Shown in pieces: positions 1 to 5,581 of a DNA stretch of 12,581 bases. This DNA is from JARRNO01 sp037384885 (lineage in GTDB: Bacteria; Acidobacteriota; UBA4820; DSQY01). Every line of letters starts with the position of its first letter. Positions within the stretch are counted from its first letter, which is position 1. The notes beneath the pieces were generated by a model. That model saw only the letters and a list, made by a program, of their open reading frames with translations. It was not told the DNA's origin and made no database searches. The stretch is taken from the NCBI GenBank assembly GCA_037384885.1, contig JARRNO010000074.1, positions 1 through 12,581 on the forward strand. Reading direction: 5' to 3'. A program made the translations under genes and the position numbers.

Positions 1-17
1 TGGGTCATTCCGCCCCC

Positions 18-39
18 GCGGGGTGCGTTTCAACCCCGC
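18..39. repeat. Short GC-rich hairpin at the left edge
   Basis: A perfect 7-bp inverted repeat, GCGGGGT at 18-24 and ACCCCGC at 33-39, encloses an 8-base loop. No T-run follows on the plus strand, so it is not a convincing intrinsic terminator for a gene entering from the left. It lies about 30 bases upstream of the candidate -10 element of the proline dehydrogenase gene. It could be a chance hairpin in GC-rich sequence or part of a regulatory region. Confidence 0.3.
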
Positions 40-48
40 CCCCTCGGG

Positions 49-63
49 AAAACGCCCCGTTTT
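49..63. promoter_or_regulatory. Operator-like inverted repeat AAAACG-N3-CGTTTT
   Basis: A perfect 6-bp inverted repeat (AAAACG, spacer CCC, CGTTTT) occupies 49-63 and ends four bases before the candidate -10 hexamer at 68-73. It therefore sits where the -35 element would lie, and no good -35 hexamer is visible. A dyad in this place is compatible with a repressor or activator controlling the proline dehydrogenase gene. The regulator is not identified. The A/T-rich arms stand out from the GC-rich surroundings, but the repeat is short and could be chance. Confidence 0.35.
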
Positions 64-64
64 G

Positions 65-73
65 TGCTATAAA
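65..73 (+). promoter_or_regulatory. Extended -10 promoter for the proline dehydrogenase gene
   Basis: TGCTATAAA at 65-73 matches an extended -10 element (TGn followed by TATAAA, 5 of 6 to TATAAT). No convincing TTGACA-like -35 is seen 16-18 bases upstream; extended -10 promoters often do without one. Transcription would start near position 80, giving a leader of about 75 bases before the TTG start at 157. Visible evidence is the motif only. Confidence 0.45.
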
Positions 74-143
74 ATCAATCTGCCCCGCGAACGCACTGCC
101 GGACCGGGGTTCCCAGACGGGCAACGCCTGTGTCTCGATTCTG

Positions 144-151
144 AAAGGGGG
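144..151 (+). promoter_or_regulatory. Ribosome binding site selecting the TTG start
   Basis: A purine-rich AAAGGGGG ends five bases before the TTG at 157. The next in-frame start, ATG at 178, has no Shine-Dalgarno-like sequence before it. This favours the TTG as the true start of the proline dehydrogenase. Confidence 0.5.
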
Positions 152-156
152 CCGCC

Positions 157-1059
157 TTGCACGCACTCAAATCACTCATGGTCAACGCCATTCCCGGACA
201 CTTGGTGAGAACATTCGCCTCGCCCTACGTGGCCGGGGATTCCCTGGAAAAGGCTCTGGAGACGGCGGACCGCTTTCACAAGGAGCACGGTCTTCACAGC
301 ACCATGGATGTTCTCGGCGAAGCGGAAGAAACACGGGAAAAGGTCACGGAAGCTCTCCAGGTCTACATCAAGACGCTGGACGCCATCGCATCCCGGCCCT
401 ACTGCACCCTTTCAGCCAAACCGAGCCAGCTCGGTTATTACATCGATCCCGGTTTCTGCCGGGAAAACCTCGAGCAGCTGGCCCAGATCTGCCAGGAAAG
501 GAAGATCGGCCTGACCGTCGACATGGAAGACGTGGATCTGACCGAATTCACTGTTCAGACGTACAGCGAGTTGAAGCCGAAGTATTCGGTACTTGGAACG
601 GTGCTGCAGTCACGCCTGCACCGGACCGAAAAGGACGTGGACCGCCTGGCGGGGCTCCAGGCCCACATTCGCTTGTGCATCGGAATCTACCCGGTGACGC
701 CGGAACACGGGCTGCAGAAAAAGAGGGACATGAAGGAACGCCTTCTCATGCTCCTAAGAAAGCTCCTGGATGGGGGCCATTACGTCTGCGTCGCGACCCA
801 CGACGAAGCGTACATCCGAAAGTCCCTGGCCGTCTTCGACGAGTTGAAGGTGCCAAAGGACCGGCGTGAATTCCAGATGCTGATGGGTGTCCCGCGGTCC
901 TCCATTCAGAAGGAACTGGTGGATCGGGGCGAAACCGTCCGCCTCTATGTCCCCTATGCAACGCACTGGGACGATGCGCTCGCCTATCTCAGGCGGCGGA
1001 TGATCAATAACCCGCACATGGCCGGCCTGGTCCTCAAGAATCTTTTTTCGCGAAGCTGA
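157..1059 (+). CDS. Proline dehydrogenase, monofunctional (PRODH)
   Basis: This 300-residue protein is a flavin-dependent proline dehydrogenase, which oxidises L-proline to pyrroline-5-carboxylate. Family landmarks appear in order: a DVLGE segment (51-55), SAKPSQLG with the active-site Lys88, DMED (122-125), VLQSRLHRTEKD (149-160), RLCIGIY (172-178), VATHDE, EFQMLMG, and a C-terminal YVPYATHW...RRRMINNP (to residue 286). The length suits stand-alone bacterial PRODH rather than bifunctional PutA, and no P5C dehydrogenase gene is in the window. Two active-site positions deviate: the family Lys in RLxKGxY is Ile175, and the Glu of the C-terminal RRxxE motif is Asn284. The TTG start is chosen for its ribosome binding site; ATG 178 is the alternative and loses seven residues. 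The gene is transcribed alone, convergent with the deacetylase gene 46 bases away. The family call is firm; full catalytic competence is less certain. Confidence 0.9.
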   Translation: MHALKSLMVNAIPGHLVRTFASPYVAGDSLEKALETADRFHKEHGLHSTMDVLGEAEETREKVTEALQVYIKTLDAIASRPYCTLSAKPSQLGYYIDPGFCRENLEQLAQICQERKIGLTVDMEDVDLTEFTVQTYSELKPKYSVLGTVLQSRLHRTEKDVDRLAGLQAHIRLCIGIYPVTPEHGLQKKRDMKERLLMLLRKLLDGGHYVCVATHDEAYIRKSLAVFDELKVPKDRREFQMLMGVPRSSIQKELVDRGETVRLYVPYATHWDDALAYLRRRMINNPHMAGLVLKNLFSRS

Positions 1060-1105
1060 CCCGTAGTTCGCACCCCGCTGCACCGCCCGGGCGCCACCCG
1101 CGGCA

Positions 1106-1894
1106 TCAGCCGTCTGAAACGGGAGGAAGGGGTTCGAGATCCCGGTGCGCCTCCAGAAACCGGATGTACTTCTTGCGCCGGGTGCTTTCCGCCAGCTGGG
1201 AAATGGTCACGGGTGTCAGACCACGCGCCTCGATGCCTTGAATGATCGCCGGAAGAGCGGCGACCGTCTGGCTCCGGTCTCCCCCGTGAATCGTGTTGTC
1301 CCCGTCGTGCAGAAGGATGATGTCGCCGGGCTTCAAGTGTTCCAGTGTCCGCTTGACGATGACTTTTGTTCCGGGACGCGTCCAGTCCCTCGGCATGTTG
1401 GACCACTCCACGACCCTCAATCCCTCGCGGTGTGTCTTTGGAAAGAGCCTTGGATCGCGGAATCCATACGGGGGACGGAACCAGATGGGCCGGACCCCGC
1501 TGATTTGATCAAGCACGTCTTCGGTATGGTCGATCTGCCAGAGAATGGCCGATCCCCGCTCATCGGGAAGGTGGGGATGCGAAAAGGTGTGATTGCCGAT
1601 TTCGTTTCCGTCCGCCAGGATCTGCCGAACCGTTCCGGGGTATGTCAGTGCGTTCTCGCCGATCAGGAAAAAGGTTGCATGGACATGGTAGCGCTTCAGA
1701 ACGGCGAGGATTTCCGAAGTGTAAGGCTCGTTCGGCCCATCGTCGAAAGTGATGGCCACGTAAGGGCTCTTGCGGGAGGCGTGATCGAAAATGGGCCCCC
1801 AAAGATGGGAACGCGGGGACATGGTGGCTCGCGCCGCCAGGAAGATCAGAAAGATCCCGATGCCAATGGCGTGGAACCTGGTTTGTTTTTTCAT
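1106..1894 (-). CDS. Membrane-anchored polysaccharide deacetylase (NodB domain)
   Basis: A 262-residue carbohydrate esterase family 4 protein, expected to remove N-acetyl groups from a polysaccharide such as peptidoglycan or an exopolysaccharide. A basic start and hydrophobic segment (about 8-23) form a signal anchor, placing the enzyme outside the cytoplasm. All five NodB motifs are visible: TFDDGP (49-54, catalytic and metal Asp), NHTFSH (101-106, metal His pair H102/H106), RPPYG (140-144), a DW element (170-171) and LLHDG (194-198, catalytic His196). It therefore looks active. The ATG at 1894 overlaps the regulator's stop as ATGA and follows a strong GGGGAGGT sequence inside that gene. An in-frame upstream start would add 12 residues but lacks this site. 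Coupling to the enhancer-binding regulator suggests co-expression. Substrate cannot be read from the sequence. Confidence 0.92.
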   Translation of the reverse strand: MKKQTRFHAIGIGIFLIFLAARATMSPRSHLWGPIFDHASRKSPYVAITFDDGPNEPYTSEILAVLKRYHVHATFFLIGENALTYPGTVRQILADGNEIGNHTFSHPHLPDERGSAILWQIDHTEDVLDQISGVRPIWFRPPYGFRDPRLFPKTHREGLRVVEWSNMPRDWTRPGTKVIVKRTLEHLKPGDIILLHDGDNTIHGGDRSQTVAALPAIIQGIEARGLTPVTISQLAESTRRKKYIRFLEAHRDLEPLPPVSDG

Positions 1895-3234
1895 ACACCT
1901 CCCCGAAACTGCTCGGGCTTCAGGCGGCATCGCTTCAGAATCCGGTAGATCTCCATCCGGTGGAGCCCGGCCTCCTTGGCGACCCGATTAATATTACCCC
2001 TGTGCTTCCTCATGAGCAAGGTCACATAGTTGCGCTCGAACTCCAGCTTCGCCCTCGCAAAGCTCCCCAGCTTCTGATCCGCGGGATGCTGAAGTTCGGC
2101 GGGAAGATCTTCCACGCTCAAGATGGGGGCTTTCAGGTAAAGGGCGGCGAAACGCATCCTGTTCTGCAGTTCTCTGATGTTCCCGGGCCAGGGATAGTAC
2201 ATCAAGGCATCCGTTGCCTCGCGGTCCAGTCCTTCAAAGGGCTTACCCAGGTCCTCACAGTAGTGCCGGAGAAAGGAAACGGCCAAAACCGGGATGTCGT
2301 CAACCCTTTCCCGGAGCGACGGCATCCGGATCGGAAAAACCTGAAGACGGTAATAGAAATCTTCCCGGATCCTCTTGGCCTTCAGCTCTGTTGCAGGGTC
2401 TTTGTTCGTGGCGTAAATCATCCGGATATTCAGCGATCGGATCTGCGTGTCGCCGACCCGGAGATACTCGCTTTCCTGCATGACCCTGAGGAGCTTGGCC
2501 TGCAGCGGGGGCGGAAGTTCGAAGACTTCGTCCAGAAAAAGCGTCCCTCCCTGGGCCGCCTCCAGCAATCCCTGCCGGGTGTCTGTGGCCCCTGTAAAGG
2601 CCCCCTTGACATGTCCGAAGAGTTCGGTTTCGAAGAGGGACTCGGAAATCGCCGCGCAGTTCACCGCCAAAAAAGGGTTCTCGCTCCGGCTGCTTCGCGA
2701 ATGGATCTGGCGCGCCACCACTTCTTTACCTGTCCCGGATTCGCCCAGGATGAGGACGGGTAGTTCGGTCCTGGCCACCACATCGATCTGCTCGCGGACC
2801 TCTTCGAGCAGCGGCGAGTCTCCTGAGAGGATGAGGCGCTCCGCGGCGGATAGGCGGCTGGGTATTTCGCCCGCCTGGCGCGCCATGGCGCCTTCCACGC
2901 GGCTCCTGAATTCCTCCGGCGACAAAGGGAAAGACACGAGATCGGTGGCTCCCTTCTCCAGGAACCCGCCGCTGGATACTCTGGTGTCCTCAGAAACTGT
3001 CACTAGAATAGGAGTCCACGGGGCCAGGGTTCTGAGACGCACCAGAAAGGCTTCGCCTTTGACTCGCGGCTGCCTGAGATCGGCCACGATCAGGTCTGGA
3101 CTCCCCTGGGACAGAATTTTCAGCCCCTTTTCCGAAGTGGAGGCCCACTCGACCTTCCATTGATCCGACAAAGCCTTGCGGACGGCGGTGGCTTCGGTTT
3201 GAAACGGAACAATGATAAGCGCTTCCTTCACCAC
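1891..3234 (-). CDS. Sigma54-dependent transcriptional regulator, NtrC family, degenerate receiver
   Basis: A 447-residue bacterial enhancer-binding protein. Residues 1-115 form a receiver-like domain, 137-375 an AAA+ domain, and about 405-440 a Fis-type helix-turn-helix (core 414-435). The AAA+ domain has Walker A GESGTGKE (164-171), the sigma54-contacting GAFTGA loop (211-216) and Walker B TLFLDE (231-236), so ATP-driven remodelling of sigma54 RNA polymerase is expected. The receiver keeps the phosphoacceptor-position Asp52 and Thr79. It lacks the N-terminal acidic pair (Pro10-Phe11 instead) and the conserved Lys (Phe102), so ordinary phosphorylation is doubtful. No histidine kinase gene is in the window. 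The start is GTG at 3234, with a GGTGGA sequence just upstream; the adjacent GTG at 3231 is equally possible. It lies 50 bases after coaE and overlaps the deacetylase start by four bases. Confidence 0.93.
   Translation of the reverse strand: MVKEALIIVPFQTEATAVRKALSDQWKVEWASTSEKGLKILSQGSPDLIVADLRQPRVKGEAFLVRLRTLAPWTPILVTVSEDTRVSSGGFLEKGATDLVSFPLSPEEFRSRVEGAMARQAGEIPSRLSAAERLILSGDSPLLEEVREQIDVVARTELPVLILGESGTGKEVVARQIHSRSSRSENPFLAVNCAAISESLFETELFGHVKGAFTGATDTRQGLLEAAQGGTLFLDEVFELPPPLQAKLLRVMQESEYLRVGDTQIRSLNIRMIYATNKDPATELKAKRIREDFYYRLQVFPIRMPSLRERVDDIPVLAVSFLRHYCEDLGKPFEGLDREATDALMYYPWPGNIRELQNRMRFAALYLKAPILSVEDLPAELQHPADQKLGSFARAKLEFERNYVTLLMRKHRGNINRVAKEAGLHRMEIYRILKRCRLKPEQFRGGV
1897..1904 (-). 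promoter_or_regulatory. Ribosome binding site for the deacetylase gene
   Basis: On the minus strand GGGGAGGT lies inside the 3' end of the regulator gene, two bases before the ATG at 1894. It supports that ATG over the upstream in-frame start at 1930 and indicates translational coupling. Confidence 0.55.
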
Positions 3235-3284
3235 TCCACCCCGGTTCTATGGAAGCCGGCGGCAAACGGACCGCCCGTTCGACG

Positions 3285-3944
3285 TCAGAGGGCGCTCCCG
3301 CCGTTACCCGGCCGGCCGCCCCCTTCCTCCTTCCGGCCAAGGACACGCAGCCTGGCGAGCAGGGAACGCCAGACGCCGTCAACCTGCCGGCGCGTCTCTT
3401 CCTGCGTCCCGCCGTTGTCAACCACGTAATCCACGAGGAATACCTTGCGTTCGTCCCGCCACTGCGCCTTCATCCGCCTTGAAATTTCCTGGTCGCTCCA
3501 TTTTCCGGCAAGGCGCTGCTTACGAACCGGCTCCGGCGCCTTGACGAGCACCAGCGCATCGAATTCGCCGGCCGTTCCCGCCTCGAGAATGAGCGCCGCT
3601 TCCGTCACCACAATCGTCCGTTCTCCGTGCCGGCGCCGGATGTCCTCAAGGACCTCCCGCCGCCGCGCCAGTATTTTGGGATGGAGGATGGACTCCAGCT
3701 TTCGCCGGGCCTGGCGGTCCTTGAAGACAATGGCGGCAAGCGCTTCTCTGTCCACCCCGCCGGCGCCGTCTCCGACTTCGGTCCCAAAGGCGCCAAGAAT
3801 ATCCCCAACCGCTTTTCCGCCGGGTTCGATCAGTTCCCGGGCGAAACGGTCGGCATCGAGAATCACGGCCCCCATTTCCTCAAGCATGGCGGCCACCGTG
3901 CTTTTGCCGCTGCCGATTCCCCCTGTCAATCCCACGTGAAGCAT
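3285..3944 (-). CDS. coaE: Dephospho-CoA kinase CoaE
   Basis: This 219-residue cytoplasmic kinase phosphorylates the 3'-hydroxyl of dephospho-CoA with ATP, the last step of coenzyme A synthesis. It opens with LTGGIGSGKS (P-loop 8-15), followed by the ILDAD segment (Asp30 and Asp32) that binds substrate in this family. The VDREALAAIVF and LESILHPKI segments of the CoA-binding domain and a C-terminal DYVVDNGGT element are also typical. The usual PLLFE stretch reads ALILEAG, a mild variation. The tail after about residue 200 is low-complexity and Gly/Arg-rich. The ATG at 3944 begins two bases after the folD stop, so the pair is almost certainly cotranscribed. The gene ends 50 bases before the regulator. 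The name rests on clear family motifs and expected length. Confidence 0.95.
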   Translation of the reverse strand: MLHVGLTGGIGSGKSTVAAMLEEMGAVILDADRFARELIEPGGKAVGDILGAFGTEVGDGAGGVDREALAAIVFKDRQARRKLESILHPKILARRREVLEDIRRRHGERTIVVTEAALILEAGTAGEFDALVLVKAPEPVRKQRLAGKWSDQEISRRMKAQWRDERKVFLVDYVVDNGGTQEETRRQVDGVWRSLLARLRVLGRKEEGGGRPGNGGSAL

Positions 3945-3946
3945 GA

Positions 3947-4876
3947 TCAGTCCGCTCCGCCCTCCCGGCGCTCGTAGGCGGTCAAGGTATTCCTCATCAG
4001 CATGGCGATGGTCAGCGGCCCGACGCCTCCCGGCACGGGCGTATAAAGCGATGCACGCTCCTTCATGTCCCTTGGATGCACGTCGCCGACCAGCGTGTAT
4101 CCCCTTTTCTCAAACCCCTCTCTGCGAACCGGATTGTCGCCGAACAGCCGCTCGACCTCACCCGCGTCCGCAACGCGGTTCATCCCCACATCCACCACGA
4201 CGGCGCCTTCCCGGATGAAGTCGCGAGTAATAAAAGCCGGCCGGCCCATCGCGGCCACAAGGATGTCTGCCTGACGACAGACTCCGGCGAGGTCTTTCGT
4301 CCTCGAATGACACACGGTGACCGTGGCGTGTTCCCGGATCAGGAGGGCGGCCATGGGCTTTCCTACGATATTGGACCGTCCGACGATCACGGCCCTCTTT
4401 CCCTTCAATTCGACTTCGTTTCTCTTCAGCAGTTCGATGATGCCGGCGGGCGTACAGGCCACGAAGCCCTCGCGCCCCAACCACAGGTTTCCCACGCTCA
4501 CGGGATGGAACCCGTCCACGTCCTTGGAAGGGGCGATGCGATCCAGCGCGGCCTTCTCATCCACCTGCGGCGGAAGCGGGAGCTGCACCAGGATCCCGTC
4601 GATATCATTGCGGGCGTTCAGTGCCTCGACGATGGCAACGACCTCTTCCGTCGTGGTTTCCTCCGGCTTCTCGATCCTCTCCGAAAAAATGCCGAGGCGC
4701 TCGCACGCCTTGTGTTTCATGTTGACGTAAACCCGGCTTGCGGGATCCTCTCCCACGCGCACCGTGGCCAGGCCCGGCGGCCTTTGCCCGTCCTTCACAT
4801 ACTGCGCCACGCGCCGCTTCACTTCTTCCTGGATGTCCTGGCCGGTCTTTTTCCCATCTAGTATCTGTCCGGGCAT
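3947..4876 (-). CDS. folD: Bifunctional methylenetetrahydrofolate dehydrogenase/cyclohydrolase FolD
   Basis: FolD interconverts 5,10-methylene- and 10-formyl-tetrahydrofolate using NADP, feeding purine and formyl-methionine synthesis in the cytoplasm. The 309-residue product has the catalytic Tyr50 and Lys54 (YVNMKHKAC), ILVQLPLP with Gln98, KDVDGF with Asp121, the dinucleotide-binding GRSNIVGKP (166-174), a VDVGMNR segment and the C-terminal TPVPGGVGPLT signature. All key residues are present, so it should be active. The ATG at 4876 shares one base with the upstream stop (TGATG) and has AAGGAG eight bases ahead. The reading frame stays open far upstream, but that stretch antisenses nothing and only shadows the preceding gene in another frame. 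Coupling to that unknown gene upstream and to coaE downstream makes a compact cluster. Confidence 0.97.
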   Translation of the reverse strand: MPGQILDGKKTGQDIQEEVKRRVAQYVKDGQRPPGLATVRVGEDPASRVYVNMKHKACERLGIFSERIEKPEETTTEEVVAIVEALNARNDIDGILVQLPLPPQVDEKAALDRIAPSKDVDGFHPVSVGNLWLGREGFVACTPAGIIELLKRNEVELKGKRAVIVGRSNIVGKPMAALLIREHATVTVCHSRTKDLAGVCRQADILVAAMGRPAFITRDFIREGAVVVDVGMNRVADAGEVERLFGDNPVRREGFEKRGYTLVGDVHPRDMKERASLYTPVPGGVGPLTIAMLMRNTLTAYERREGGAD

Positions 4877-5505
4877 CAACGCTTCTCCTTGGTGAATTTC
4901 AGCTTGAATGGAAAGGTCACGTCGAACCGGTTCCGTCCGGTGCTCAGGTTCCCCAGCACCAGGTCCATGTGCCGCGCGGGCCGGTTCTCCTTGTATTCGA
5001 ACAGCATCAGCCGCTCGAACCAGTAGCCGGGCGGCAAATTCAATTCCTTGAAATAAAATGTCTTTCCCACTTCGACCAGGCGCTTGTTCCCATCGCTCAG
5101 CTTGTACATCATTTCGTACAGCTGGGTTTCGTCCTTGGGCATCATGGACCCCATCATGGTATTGGACGGGATGAATTCGAGGGTTTCGTGTTTGTCCAGG
5201 TTTTCGAGCCGGAGGCGAATGAAAATGTAGTTCATCTCCGGCGGAAAATCCTCGAAGGGATTTCGCAGCCCCAGTGTCCTGTAATAGCGGCCGATCCCTT
5301 TCAGGAGGATCGGCGTGACCTGGATGTCGACTTTGTTTGCACGGTAATGATAGGTGCTCCCATCCACCGACATGATCTGCTCTTGCTTCCGGCCCGGGTC
5401 CGGTATGACCGAATCCAGCCGGTAGAGCGTCATGGCGGAAAGGGAAAGCACCACCGCCCCGGCCGCAAATGCGACGGGAAGACGGAAGAGGCGTTTCTTC
5501 GTCAT
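4876..5505 (-). CDS. Membrane-anchored or exported protein of unknown function
   Basis: I do not recognise this 209-residue protein. It begins MTKKRLFR and has one hydrophobic segment (about 9-27), read as a signal anchor or uncleaved signal peptide. The remaining 180 residues would then be periplasmic. That part alternates short hydrophobic and aromatic stretches with charged residues, for example YIFIRLRLENL and KTFYFKELNL, which suggests a beta-sandwich, and it has a Met-rich patch near NTMMGSMMP. No catalytic motif or lipobox is apparent. The ATG at 5505 is preceded by GGGGAG and chosen over an in-frame start at 5577, whose 24-residue extension looks non-coding. Its stop overlaps the folD start, so it is cotranscribed with folD. 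A 76-base gap separates it from the sulfatase-like gene, and a candidate promoter lies there. Confidence 0.75.
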   Translation of the reverse strand: MTKKRLFRLPVAFAAGAVVLSLSAMTLYRLDSVIPDPGRKQEQIMSVDGSTYHYRANKVDIQVTPILLKGIGRYYRTLGLRNPFEDFPPEMNYIFIRLRLENLDKHETLEFIPSNTMMGSMMPKDETQLYEMMYKLSDGNKRLVEVGKTFYFKELNLPPGYWFERLMLFEYKENRPARHMDLVLGNLSTGRNRFDVTFPFKLKFTKEKR

Positions 5506-5525
5506 GCTCCACTCCCCGAAGCGAC

Positions 5526-5554
5526 AGTCTATCGGAGGGCGGGGGCATTGGCAA
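5526..5554 (-). promoter_or_regulatory. Candidate sigma70-type promoter for the unknown gene and folD-coaE
   Basis: On the minus strand TTGCCA (5554-5549) is followed after 17 bases by TAGACT (5531-5526). The matches are 5 of 6 to TTGACA and 4 of 6 to TATAAT. Transcription would start near 5519, leaving a very short leader that just includes the GGGGAG ribosome binding site. It could let the folD-coaE group be expressed independently of the sulfatase-like genes. The site may be chance. Confidence 0.35.
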
Positions 5555-5581
5555 ACGCCCGGCCCCTTCATGGGCAAACCT

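Noticed and set aside
23..208. A 61-codon open frame at the left edge
   Set aside because: It overlaps the promoter and the start of proline dehydrogenase in another frame, with no ribosome binding site or recognisable sequence.
1084..1093. CGCCCGGGCG palindrome between the convergent proline dehydrogenase and deacetylase genes
   Set aside because: It has no loop and no T-run, so it does not look like a terminator; a 10-bp palindrome in GC-rich DNA is unremarkable.
3258..3275. GGCGG-N8-CCGCC hairpin between coaE and the regulator gene
   Set aside because: It is short and lacks a T-run; no promoter could be supported in the 50-base gap either.
3947..5554. A 535-codon open frame that would extend folD far upstream
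   Set aside because: The extra N-terminal part has no family similarity and lies out of frame over the unknown gene. FolD motifs start right after the ATG at 4876, which has a good ribosome binding site.
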